A stretch of DNA of 64,000 nt, taken from the NCBI RefSeq assembly GCF_014646095.1, contig NZ_BMMU01000003.1, positions 372,001-436,000 of the forward strand. Reading direction: 5' to 3'. This stretch comes from Streptomyces lacrimifluminis. GTDB taxonomy: Bacteria; Actinomycetota; Actinomycetes; Streptomycetales; Streptomycetaceae. The notes under the pieces are model-generated. The model worked only from the letters and a program-made list of their open reading frames with translations. It did not search any database and was not told where the DNA came from. Shown one piece after another: positions 25,083 to 33,318 of the stretch. The translations under genes were made by a program, and so were the position numbers. The stretch's first letter is position 1, and each line of letters opens with the position of its first letter.

Positions 25083-26234
25083 TCAGAAGGCCGACACGCC
25101 CGTCAGCGCGCGGCCGATCAGGAGTTTCTGGATCTGGCTCGTGCCCTCGTAGAGGGTCATCACGCGGGCGTCGCGCAGGAGCTTGCCCGCCGGGTACTCG
25201 TCGATGTAGCCGTAGCCGCCGAAGACCTGGAGGGCGTTGTTGGCGGCGCGGACGGCGGCCTCGGAGGCGAAGAGCTTGGCCATGGAGGACTCGGTGGCGA
25301 AGGGCAGGCCGCGGTCGACCAGGTCGGCGACACGCCAGGTCAGCAGCCGGGCCGCGTCGACGTCCACCGCGATGTCGCTGATCAGCTCCTGCACCAGCTG
25401 GTGCCGCGCGATCGGCCCGCCGAACTGCTCCCGCTCGCCCGCGTACCGGACGGCCGCGTCCAGGGCCGCCTGGGCGATCCCGACGCACCCGGCGGCGACC
25501 GACATCCGCCCCTTGGCGAGCGCCGACATGGCCACGGAGAAGCCCTTGCCCTCGGGGCCCAGCATCGCCGAGGCGGGTACGCGCACGTCCTCGAGGACCA
25601 GTTCCGCGGTGGCCTGACCACGCAGGCCGAGCTTGCCGTGGAGGGTGCGGCGGGTCAGCCCAGGAGTGTCGGTCGGCACCAGGAAGGCGGAGACGCCCTG
25701 GTGGCCGGGGGCGTCGGTCGAGCGGGTGAAGAGCAGGACCACGTCGGCCCAGGTGCCGTTGGTGATGAACATCTTGGTGCCGTTGACGACGTAGTCGTCG
25801 CCCTCGCGCACCGCCCGCGTGGTGAGGTTGCCCGCGTCGGACCCGGTGCCCGGCTCGGTCAGGCCGAAGCAGCCGACGTACGCGCCTGAGGTGAGCCCGG
25901 GCAGCCAGCGGCGCTTCTGCTCCTCGGTCCCCCAGTGCGCGACGGTCTTGGCGACCAGGCCCAGGGACACGGAGACGATTCCGCGCACGGAGGAGTCCCC
26001 GCGGCCGAGTGCCTCGGTGACCAGGCAGTACGTGAGGTGGTCACCGCCGGAGCCGCCGTACTCCTCGCCGACGGTCAGCCCCAGGAAGCCCACGTCGCCC
26101 AGTTTCTTCACGATCGACCGGTCGACGTCCTCGGCGCGGTCCCAGGCGACGACGTTCGGAGTGATCTCGCGCTCGACGAAGTCCCGGGCGAGCCGCTGGA
26201 CGGCGGTCTGCTCCTCGCTCAGCTCCATATTCAT
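25083..26234 (-). CDS. Acyl-CoA dehydrogenase, short/medium-chain type
   Basis: A 383-residue flavoprotein with FGLTEPGTGSDAGNLTTRA, KMFITNGTWADVVLLF, GFSVAMSALAKGRMSVAAGCVGIAQAALDAAVRYAGEREQFGGPI and LQVFGGYGYIDEYPAGKLLRDARVMTLYEGTSQIQ. The Glu in YEGTSQIQ is the catalytic base, so the enzyme looks complete. ATG 26234 is used; an ATG six bases later is equally possible. It is divergent from a TetR gene with a long palindrome between them, which is a typical repressor-target pair. Confidence 0.92.
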   Translation of the reverse strand: MNMELSEEQTAVQRLARDFVEREITPNVVAWDRAEDVDRSIVKKLGDVGFLGLTVGEEYGGSGGDHLTYCLVTEALGRGDSSVRGIVSVSLGLVAKTVAHWGTEEQKRRWLPGLTSGAYVGCFGLTEPGTGSDAGNLTTRAVREGDDYVVNGTKMFITNGTWADVVLLFTRSTDAPGHQGVSAFLVPTDTPGLTRRTLHGKLGLRGQATAELVLEDVRVPASAMLGPEGKGFSVAMSALAKGRMSVAAGCVGIAQAALDAAVRYAGEREQFGGPIARHQLVQELISDIAVDVDAARLLTWRVADLVDRGLPFATESSMAKLFASEAAVRAANNALQVFGGYGYIDEYPAGKLLRDARVMTLYEGTSQIQKLLIGRALTGVSAF

Positions 26235-26307
26235 GATCAATCCACCCCATATATACATACAGATACCCGTAGGCATCCATAGCCACCCAGGCGTCGGATC
26301 GCACGGA

Positions 26308-26338
26308 CCCTTTAAATTAGCACTGCTAGTTTAAAGGG
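26308..26338. promoter_or_regulatory. 31-base TetR operator between divergent genes
   Basis: Arms CCCTTTAAATTAGCA and TGCTAGTTTAAAGGG around a single C match at 14 of 15 positions. The AT-rich arms could overlap the -10 or -35 of both promoters. Confidence 0.85.
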
Positions 26339-26358
26339 GCAGCCCTACTATGTGCGCC

Positions 26359-27009
26359 ATGGCCCGACCGCGCAAGCCCCTCCTCAGCACCGACCTGATC
26401 GTCGAGACGGCTCGGGCGCTGGTGGACGCGGAAGGGCTGGCCGCCCTGTCGACACGCCGGCTCGCCGCCGAGCTGGGGGTCAGCGGGCCGTCCCTCTACA
26501 ACCACTTCCGGACGAAGGACCAGATCCTGGAGGCGGTCGCGGACTCGGTGAGCGTGCTGGTCGACCTGTCGATGTTCGAGGGCGGCGAGGGGGCCCGGGA
26601 CTGGCGTACCGCGCTGCGCGACTGGGCCGTCTCCTACCGGGCCGCGCTGCGCGACCACCCGAACATCGTTCCGGTCCTCGCCCGCGGCCCCGGCCGTCGC
26701 CCCGCGGGCCTGCGCCTCGCCGACGCCGTCTACGGCGGGATGGTCGAGGCAGGCTGGCCGCCCGCCCAGGCCACGTCGATCGGCGCGCTGATGCGGTACT
26801 TCATCATGGGCTCCGCGCTCGGCTCCTTCGCCGGCGGCTTCGTGGACGACGAGAGCGCGTACGACCCGGCCGACTATCCCCACCTCGGGCAGGCCCACCT
26901 CCTGGCCGAGCAGCAGGAGAAGATCGACGAACGGGCCTTCGAGACCGGCCTCACGGCACTGCTGGACGGGCTGGCACAGCAGTACGAACAGCTGAAGCGA
27001 CCCGAGTAG
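26359..27009 (+). CDS. TetR-family regulator (TetR_C-like), divergent to acyl-CoA dehydrogenase
   Basis: A 216-residue repressor with helix-turn-helix GLAALSTRRLAAELGVSGPSLYNHFRTKDQILEAVADSV. The C-terminal half has the DWRTALRDWAVSYRAALRDHPN stretch of the TetR_C-type domain. ATG 26359 (MARPRKP) is preferred over 26350. The palindrome at 26308-26338 lies just upstream and probably serves both this gene and the dehydrogenase at 25083-26234. Confidence 0.9.
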   Translation: MARPRKPLLSTDLIVETARALVDAEGLAALSTRRLAAELGVSGPSLYNHFRTKDQILEAVADSVSVLVDLSMFEGGEGARDWRTALRDWAVSYRAALRDHPNIVPVLARGPGRRPAGLRLADAVYGGMVEAGWPPAQATSIGALMRYFIMGSALGSFAGGFVDDESAYDPADYPHLGQAHLLAEQQEKIDERAFETGLTALLDGLAQQYEQLKRPE

Positions 27010-27023
27010 ACAGCTCACCGCAC

Positions 27024-27047
27024 ACACTTCGGTGGGCGCCGAAGTGT
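27024..27047. promoter_or_regulatory. Palindrome before the ArsR-like gene
   Basis: ACACTTCGG and CCGAAGTGT, nine perfect bases each side of a six-base centre, end 20 bases before ATG 27068. The spacing suits an operator over the promoter. Confidence 0.65.
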
Positions 27048-27067
27048 CCGTACCCCATGCTGGGCCC

Positions 27068-27721
27068 ATGCCCACGACGGGTACGAGGAAGCCGGGCCGC
27101 GCGTCCGGTCTCGCGGCGTCGGCCGGGCTGATGGCGGACGGGACGCGGGCCGGTTTTCTGCTGGCGCTGCTCGACGGACGGGCCTGGACCGCCGGTGGGC
27201 TGCTCGCCGAGAAACGCCAGGGCCGGCACCGTTACGTGCGGCTGGCCGACGCCGGCGTGGCCCAGCTCGTCGAGGAGCTGGCCGCGCACGCCGGTCCTGC
27301 CGCGGCCGAACGCCCGCGCACACTGCGGGAGTCGGGCGCCGGGTCCGCGATGGCACGCGGCCCTACCTGTGACGACCACCTCGCCGGACGGCTCGGTACC
27401 GCCCTCACCGACGCCCTGACCGGGCGGGAGCTGCTCCGCCAGGACACCGGGTTCGCGCTCACGGACGCCGGGCTGCGCTGGTTCGCCACCGCGGGCATCG
27501 ACCTCGACCGCACCGGCCGCCGCCCGCTCGCCCGCGCCTGTCTCGACTGGACCGAACGCCGCCCCCACCTCGCGGGCACCGCGGGCGCGGCCCTGTGCCG
27601 GCACGCCCTGGACGCCCGCTGGTGCGTACGCATCGGCTCGGAACGGGCGGTCAGGGTGACCCCCGAGGGGGAACACCGCTTCGCCCAGCTGCTCGGCATC
27701 GAGGCGACGGACCTGCGCTGA
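27068..27721 (+). CDS. ArsR-like transcriptional regulator lacking part of its helix-turn-helix
   Basis: A 217-residue protein resembling the long ArsR-type regulators of actinobacteria. The usual opening is present (LMADGTRAGFLLALLDGRAWTAG, residues 21-43), as is the wing GLLAEKRQGRHRYVRLADAG that follows the recognition helix, but about 20-27 residues carrying the helix-turn-helix itself are missing between Gly43 and Gly44. The C-terminal half (ARACLDWTERRPHLAGTAGAALC, then WCVRI) is intact. Without the recognition helix the protein probably cannot bind DNA as the family does. The EamA exporter gene follows 106 bases downstream and may have been its target. Confidence 0.72.
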   Translation: MPTTGTRKPGRASGLAASAGLMADGTRAGFLLALLDGRAWTAGGLLAEKRQGRHRYVRLADAGVAQLVEELAAHAGPAAAERPRTLRESGAGSAMARGPTCDDHLAGRLGTALTDALTGRELLRQDTGFALTDAGLRWFATAGIDLDRTGRRPLARACLDWTERRPHLAGTAGAALCRHALDARWCVRIGSERAVRVTPEGEHRFAQLLGIEATDLR

Positions 27722-27827
27722 GCAGCGCTGAACCGCCGTACAGCCTGCCCCGTGCGGTCGGCCCCCGGGCAGAGACAGGTCCGAAATTCGCGAGCCCTCG
27801 CCGTCCGTCCTGCCTAGGGTCTGGAGC

Positions 27828-28811
27828 ATGATGACCTCTTCCCCGTCCTCCCGCCGAGCCCCTCGTCCGGAGGTGCTCGCCGCCGTCGCGGCCTGTGTGA
27901 CCGTGGTGCTGTGGGCCTCCGCGTTCGTCTCGATCCGCAGTGCGGGGGCCGCGTACTCGCCGGGCGCACTGGCGCTCGGGCGGATGCTCGCCGGGTTCGT
28001 GACGCTGGGGGCGATCTGTCTCGTACGGCGGGAGGGGTTGCCGCCCCGGTCGGCCTGGCGGGGGATCGCGATCTCGGGTGTGCTGTGGTTCGGCGTCTAC
28101 ATGGTCGTCCTGAACTGGGGCGAGCAGCAGGTGGACGCGGGGACCGCCGCCCTGCTCGTGAACGTCGGCCCGATCCTCATAGCCCTGCTCGGCACCCGGC
28201 TGCTCGGCGATCCGATGCCGCCCCGGCTGCTCGCGGGCATGGCGGTGTCGTTCGCGGGCGCGGTGACCGTCGGGCTGTCGATGTCGGGCGGGGACGGCAC
28301 ATCGGTGCTCGGGGTGGCCCTGTGTCTGCTCGCGGCTGCCTCGTGGGCCGCGGGTGTCGTCGCGCAGAAGCCGGCTCTCGGCCGGGCGAGCGCTCTCCAG
28401 GCCACGACGTTCGGCTGTCTGATCGGGGCCGTGACCTGTCTGCCGTTCGCCGGGCAACTGGTCGGCGACATGGCCGACGCGCCGCTCTCCGCCACCCTCA
28501 ACATGATCTACCTGGGCGTCTTCCCGACCGCGCTGGCCTTCACGACGTGGGCGTACGCCCTGGCCCGTACGACGGCCAGCCGGATGGGCGCGACCACCTA
28601 CGCCGTCCCCGCGCTGGTCGTCCTGATGTCCTGGCTGGCACTGGGCGAGGTGCCGGGGCTGCTCACCCTGGCGGGCGGCGGGCTGTGTCTCGCGGGGGTG
28701 GCGGCGTCGCGGTCCCGGGCCCGGACGCGGGCGGAGGTGACGGGGTCCGCGGCTGCCGAGGAGGGTGCCCCGCCGCAGCCACGGTCCGAGAAGGCCGGTG
28801 GGTCGGCGTGA
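27828..28811 (+). CDS. EamA/DMT-family exporter
   Basis: A 327-residue protein with ten membrane helices in two EamA repeats (first about residues 20-155, second 165-295). TVVLWASAFVSIRSAGAAYSPGALALGR opens the first and LNMIYLGVFPTALAFTTWAYALART lies in the second. It probably exports a metabolite or drug. TAGGGT lies seven bases before ATG 27828, so a leaderless transcript is possible; GGAG close to a second ATG at 27831 is the alternative. It follows the ArsR-like gene. Confidence 0.88.
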   Translation: MMTSSPSSRRAPRPEVLAAVAACVTVVLWASAFVSIRSAGAAYSPGALALGRMLAGFVTLGAICLVRREGLPPRSAWRGIAISGVLWFGVYMVVLNWGEQQVDAGTAALLVNVGPILIALLGTRLLGDPMPPRLLAGMAVSFAGAVTVGLSMSGGDGTSVLGVALCLLAAASWAAGVVAQKPALGRASALQATTFGCLIGAVTCLPFAGQLVGDMADAPLSATLNMIYLGVFPTALAFTTWAYALARTTASRMGATTYAVPALVVLMSWLALGEVPGLLTLAGGGLCLAGVAASRSRARTRAEVTGSAAAEEGAPPQPRSEKAGGSA

Positions 28812-28854
28812 ACGGGCCCGTCCTCGTACGGCCTGCGGCGGCGGCAGGGGCAGT

Positions 28855-29730
28855 TCATCGCGTCGCCGTCAGATGCGCGTACACGACGATGTTGCCGGTG
28901 TAACCGGTCCGTCGGTCGTAGCCGCCGCCGCAGGTGATGAGCCGCAGCTCGGGTCGGGCCCGGGCGCCGTACACCTCCCGGCTGGGGAAGTTCGCCTTGT
29001 CGTACGTCTTCACGGCGTAGACCGTGTAGACGGCCGTACGCCCGTCCGCGCGCCGGAGTTCGACGAGCCGTCCGGGCGTGACTTCGTCGAGGCCGACGAA
29101 CACGGCGGGCCCGGCCCGGGTGTCGCGGTGCCCGACGACGATCGCCGTGCCGTTCTCCCCAGGGGACGGTCCGTCCGCGTACCAGCCGACCAGGTTGGAG
29201 TCGTCGTCCGGGGGCGCGGTGAGCTGTCTGTTGCGGTCGAGGCGCAGGTCCATGACCGGCGCCTCGACATCGAGGTAGGGAAGGGTGAGCGTGGTGGGGC
29301 GCGAGCGTGGGAGGAGGGCGGGCGCGCGGGGCGGCGCCTGCGTGCTCGGGCGGGCGGTCGGTGGGGTCGGTCCGCCGGATCCGGGCCGTCCCTCCGCAGG
29401 CCCGTCCCTCCGGGTCCGTGCGGCCGGGGGTGTTGGCCGGGCGGGCCCTGACCGTCCCTTCGCGGGCCCGACCTCGGGTGCCGGCGTGGCAGGCACCGGT
29501 CTCCGCTCCCGTACCGCCCTCCCCGCCCCGGCGTTCTCTGCGTTCCGGCCGGCCGGTGCGACCGGTGCGCCGCCGGTGGCGGTGACGGGTGCGGGGGCGG
29601 GATCGTCGACCCGGGCCCACCAGACGCCGCCCACCGCCAGGGTGACGGTCAGGACGACCGTGCGGGTCAGGCGGTAGGCGCGCGTCCGGCGCCAGGGCCT
29701 GGGCCGACGGGCGTGGTCAGGCCGCGCCAT
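28855..29730 (-). CDS. Class F sortase
   Basis: A 291-residue membrane-anchored transpeptidase: N-terminal signal anchor (about residues 20-40), a Pro-rich linker of about 90 residues, then the sortase domain with catalytic His201 (VVGHRDT), Cys267 (LITCGG) and Arg273/274. This order fits the class F sortases of actinobacteria. Its start overlaps the end of the surface-protein gene by 14 bases, so the two are cotranslated and the neighbour is the likely substrate or partner. Confidence 0.88.
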   Translation of the reverse strand: MARPDHARRPRPWRRTRAYRLTRTVVLTVTLAVGGVWWARVDDPAPAPVTATGGAPVAPAGRNAENAGAGRAVRERRPVPATPAPEVGPAKGRSGPARPTPPAARTRRDGPAEGRPGSGGPTPPTARPSTQAPPRAPALLPRSRPTTLTLPYLDVEAPVMDLRLDRNRQLTAPPDDDSNLVGWYADGPSPGENGTAIVVGHRDTRAGPAVFVGLDEVTPGRLVELRRADGRTAVYTVYAVKTYDKANFPSREVYGARARPELRLITCGGGYDRRTGYTGNIVVYAHLTATR

Positions 29731-30379
29731 CGGCACGTCGCCGCGTCCGGAAGTAGACCACTCCCCCGACCACGATCAGGCCCACGGCAGCCGCACCGGC
29801 GACCGGCGAGAAGGCCTCCGCCCGGGCGACACCGCCGCCGCCCGCGGGAACCCCGCCGTGCGGACCGCCGGGACCGCCGCCGGGCCCGCCGGGGCCTCCG
29901 CCGGGGCCACCCGGGCCGCCGGGCGGGGTCGGTGTGCCGGTCGGGTTGCCGATCGGGCAGTCGACCTGGAACACCTTGTGCTTGCCCGCGCCCTGGCCGC
30001 CGACGATGTTCCAGGTCAGCTTGTACTGGCCGTCCGGCAGCGCGAGCGGCAGGGTGTGTCCGGTGCCGTCGGGCTCCAGATCGAGGGTGTCGGCGAGGGT
30101 GGCGCCGTTCGCCTCCAGGGGCTGGGTCTCGATGGACCACTCGATGTCCTGGCCGTCGGGGAGGTCGTCGAAGTTGAACGCGGCGAGGTAGAAGTCGCAG
30201 ACCTTCGGCTCGTTGCGCTGGTCGTCGAAGGGCGTACCCACCTTGTGGATCTTGACGTCTCCGTTGTCGCCGGGGGCGGCGACGGCGGGGGCCCCGATGA
30301 GGGTGGTGCCCGCCAGCGTGAGGGCCGCGAGCGCGGCGGTACGGGCGCCGGTCCGGCGTGGACGGAGTGAGGTGGTCAT
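29717..30379 (-). CDS. Exported surface protein with Gly-Pro stalk and C-terminal anchor
   Basis: A 220-residue protein: signal peptide ending near AVA-AP (residue 35), a soluble domain (about 36-140) with Cys residues at CDFYL and FQVDCPIG, a Gly/Pro-rich stalk (GGPGGPGGGPGGP), then a C-terminal membrane helix (VAGAAAVGLIVVGGVVYF) and a basic tail RTRRR. The architecture is that of a sortase substrate, but no LPxTG or LAxTG motif precedes the helix. GGAGG lies upstream of the ATG. It is coupled to the sortase gene. Confidence 0.8.
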   Translation of the reverse strand: MTTSLRPRRTGARTAALAALTLAGTTLIGAPAVAAPGDNGDVKIHKVGTPFDDQRNEPKVCDFYLAAFNFDDLPDGQDIEWSIETQPLEANGATLADTLDLEPDGTGHTLPLALPDGQYKLTWNIVGGQGAGKHKVFQVDCPIGNPTGTPTPPGGPGGPGGGPGGPGGGPGGPHGGVPAGGGGVARAEAFSPVAGAAAVGLIVVGGVVYFRTRRRADGAA

Positions 30380-30392
30380 GCGCGGTTCCTCC

Positions 30393-30433
30393 GAGTCAGA
30401 TGATTTTCACACAAATCCCGCTTCTTCTGACTC
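30393..30433. promoter_or_regulatory. Inverted repeat before the surface-protein gene
   Basis: GAGTCAGA and TCTGACTC, eight perfect bases with 25 bases between, in an AT-richer segment. It could be a weak terminator of the MFS gene or an operator for the surface protein-sortase pair. Confidence 0.4.
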
Positions 30434-30471
30434 TCTTTCACATGAGCACCCGCGAGGGCTGAAGCACCGCC

Positions 30472-31692
30472 CTACGCCCCGTTGGATATCACCCTTCCGG
30501 CCCTCTCCTGCTTCTCCGCCGGCGCCTGGGGCACCGACGAGCGCATCGCCGTTCCCGCCGCCAGCAACAGCAGCCCGCCGAGCATCATGAACGGCGCCGC
30601 CACGCCCGTGACCCCGGCGACCAGACCGGCCGTGGCGGGCGCGGTGACCTGGCCCAGCCGGTTTCCGGTCAGGCGCAGCGCGAGGGCGGTGGAGCGGGCG
30701 CCGGCCGGGGCGGCCTGGACGACCGTCGTCATCGACAGCGGCTGTCCGACGCCCAGACAGAAGCCCAGGGCCGCGAGCATGAGGGCCAGCCCCCACTCCG
30801 GCACCGGCAGCGCGATCCCCGCACACAGCAGCGCCGCCAGCAGACAGGTCACGGTGAGCAGCAGTCGCCGTCCGAGCAGCCGCAACAGCGGGGTCAGCAC
30901 CAGACGGCACGCGATGGTGGCCGCGGCACGCAGTCCGAGCAGTACGCCGATCACCGCCGGTGGGACGCCCCGGTGCTCGCCGACCACCGGAAGGTAGGCG
31001 GTGAGAATGTCCGTCGCGGACAGTACGGCGAGGCTGACGAAGATGCCCCCGGGGACGCCCCGGGCGCGCAGGATGCGGTGCACGGCGACGCGATCGGCTT
31101 GCTCCGTACGGGACTTGACGGCCGTACGGTCCTCGACGCGCCACAGTGACGTGAACGACAGCGCGGCGACCGCGCCCGCGACCAGCAGGGCGCGGGCGCT
31201 GGTGGCCGCCATGTCGTGGCCGCCGATCAGCGCGCCCGCCGCGATCGGGCCGATGAACTGGCCGAGGGAGACGCCGATGGTGAAGTGGCCGAAGTTGCGG
31301 TCCTGTTCGTGCGGGGCGGACCGGCGGGCGACGAGCGACTGCCCGCCGATGACGAAGCAGAGGTGGCCGAGGCCCATCACCCCGCTCCACGCGGCCATCG
31401 CGCCAAGGGAGTCGGCAGTCGCGCCGAGAGCGCAGCCGCCGGAGATCAGAAGGGCGCCGACGGTCAGCAGGGGTGCGCAGCGTCCGTGGTCGGTGCGGCG
31501 GCCCAGCGGTACGGCGGCGAAGAGCGGGAGCAGGGCGTACGCGGCGGCGATCACGCCGATCGCCCGCTCGTCCGCGCCCAGCGCGAGGGCCCGGTAGGAG
31601 ACGGCGGGCCGGGCCATCGACACTGCCCCCTGCGTGAAGCTGAAGGCGATGACGAGGCGGAGCAGCCAGCCGCGGTTCCCACCGGGCCTCAT
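30472..31692 (-). CDS. Major facilitator superfamily transporter
   Basis: A 406-residue protein with about twelve helices. MFS signature LPLFAAVPLGRRTDHGRCAPLL lies in the loop between helices 2 and 3. GGAGG eight bases before ATG 31692 sets the start. A drug or metabolite exporter is likely, but the substrate cannot be told. It lies 64 bases behind the citrate-type transporter gene on the same strand. Confidence 0.88.
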   Translation of the reverse strand: MRPGGNRGWLLRLVIAFSFTQGAVSMARPAVSYRALALGADERAIGVIAAAYALLPLFAAVPLGRRTDHGRCAPLLTVGALLISGGCALGATADSLGAMAAWSGVMGLGHLCFVIGGQSLVARRSAPHEQDRNFGHFTIGVSLGQFIGPIAAGALIGGHDMAATSARALLVAGAVAALSFTSLWRVEDRTAVKSRTEQADRVAVHRILRARGVPGGIFVSLAVLSATDILTAYLPVVGEHRGVPPAVIGVLLGLRAAATIACRLVLTPLLRLLGRRLLLTVTCLLAALLCAGIALPVPEWGLALMLAALGFCLGVGQPLSMTTVVQAAPAGARSTALALRLTGNRLGQVTAPATAGLVAGVTGVAAPFMMLGGLLLLAAGTAMRSSVPQAPAEKQERAGRVISNGA

Positions 31693-31756
31693 GGTCGTGT
31701 CCTCCATCGAACGGTCGGACAGGGAAGGGCGGTTGAGCGGGGAGTGGACCGGACGG

Positions 31757-33196
31757 TCAGATGATGCCGAACAGGATGCCTGACCCGAGGATGGCCAGCG
31801 ATGTCAGCACGGCCCACTTGACCACGAACTTCGTGTGGTCGCCGAACTCGACCTTCGCCATGCCGACGAGGACGTACACGGCCGGGACGAGCGGGCTGGA
31901 CATGTGCAGGGGCTGGGCGATGAGGGAGGCGCGGGCGATCTCCAGGGGGGAGACGCCGTGGGCGGCGCCGGCCTCGGCGAGCACCGGCAGGACACCGAAG
32001 TAGAAGCCGTCGTTCGACATGAAGTAGGTGAGCGGGATGCTGAGCAGGCCGGTGACGAAGGCCATGTGCGGGCCCATGCCGTCGGGGACGTTGTCGACGA
32101 GCCAGCGGGCCATGTGGTCGACCATGCCGGTGCCCGTGAGGACGCCGGTGAAGACGGCGGCGGCGAAGACCATGCCTGAGACGTTGAGGACGTTCTCGGC
32201 GTGGGCGCCGAGGCGGGCCTTCTGGTCGGGCATGTGCGGGAAGTTGACCGTGAGCGCGAGCGCGGCGCCGAGCAGGAACAGCACCGGGATCGGCAGCCAC
32301 TCCATGATCATGGCGGTGAGCAGGGTGACCGTGAGCAGCGCGTTGAACCAGTAGAGCTTGGGGCGCAGGGTGGAGCGGTTCGGGTCGAGGACCTTCAGCA
32401 TCCGGTCGTCGTCATCGTCGGTGCCGCTGTCGGTGGTGTCCTCGGCAGCCGGGCCGCCGGTGGGCGCGGCGGAGTCGCCCGCACCGGAGCCCACGGCCGA
32501 CTTCGCTCCCGAACCGGCGCCGACGAGCACCGTCTCGGACTCCTGCTCCGGCTCCTCCACCAGGACCACGTCCAGGGAGAGCACGCCGAGCCGCTTGCGC
32601 TCGCGGAGGCCGAGGACGTACGAGAGGGCGATGACGAAGGCCAGGCCGACCGCGAGGGCCGGGATCATCGGGACGAAGATGTCGCTGGCGTCGAGCTTCA
32701 GGGCCGTCGCGGCGCGGGCGGTCGGGCCGCCCCAGGGCAGGGTGTTCATCACACCGTTGGCCATCGCGGCGACGCCGGTCATCACGACGAGGCTCATCTT
32801 GAGGCGCTTGTACAGGGGGTACATCGCCGAGACCGTGATCATGAAGGTGGTCGAGCCGTCGCCGTCGAGGGACACGATCGCCGCGAGGAGCGCCGTGCCG
32901 ACGACTATGCGCAGCGGGTCGGCCTTGGCGAACTTCAGGATCCCTCGGACGATCGGGTCGAAGAGACCGACGTCGATCATCACACCGAAGTAGACGATCG
33001 CGAACATGAGCATCGCCGCGGTGGGGGCGAGGCTGGTGACGCCGTCGATGACGTAGTCACCGAGCTTGGCGCCCTTCCCGACGAAGACGCAGAACAGTGC
33101 CGGGATCAGTACGAGCGCCGCGATCGGCGACATCTTCTTCAGCATGATCAGGACCAGGAAGGTCGCGATCATCGTGAAGCCCAGGATGGTCAACAT
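31757..33196 (-). CDS. CitMHS-family citrate-metal:H+ symporter
   Basis: A 479-residue protein of about twelve helices. MLTILGFTMIATFLVLIMLKKMSPIAALVLIPALF opens it and SLDGDGSTTFMITVSAMYPLYKRL is the family hallmark in the middle; a long acidic, poorly ordered loop (about residues 215-275) separates the halves. The family imports citrate complexed with Mg2+ or Ca2+. The ATG at 33196 gives the family's usual start. Confidence 0.9.
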   Translation of the reverse strand: MLTILGFTMIATFLVLIMLKKMSPIAALVLIPALFCVFVGKGAKLGDYVIDGVTSLAPTAAMLMFAIVYFGVMIDVGLFDPIVRGILKFAKADPLRIVVGTALLAAIVSLDGDGSTTFMITVSAMYPLYKRLKMSLVVMTGVAAMANGVMNTLPWGGPTARAATALKLDASDIFVPMIPALAVGLAFVIALSYVLGLRERKRLGVLSLDVVLVEEPEQESETVLVGAGSGAKSAVGSGAGDSAAPTGGPAAEDTTDSGTDDDDDRMLKVLDPNRSTLRPKLYWFNALLTVTLLTAMIMEWLPIPVLFLLGAALALTVNFPHMPDQKARLGAHAENVLNVSGMVFAAAVFTGVLTGTGMVDHMARWLVDNVPDGMGPHMAFVTGLLSIPLTYFMSNDGFYFGVLPVLAEAGAAHGVSPLEIARASLIAQPLHMSSPLVPAVYVLVGMAKVEFGDHTKFVVKWAVLTSLAILGSGILFGII

Positions 33197-33318
33197 GAGT
33201 GGGTTACCTAACGTTCGCCCTTGAACTCCCACCGGAGTCGGCAGTGCGTTGACGTTAGGTCGCCCCCACAAGTCTTAACAAGATGTTGACGCGCGAGCAA
33301 TAAGCGCAAAACTCCAGG

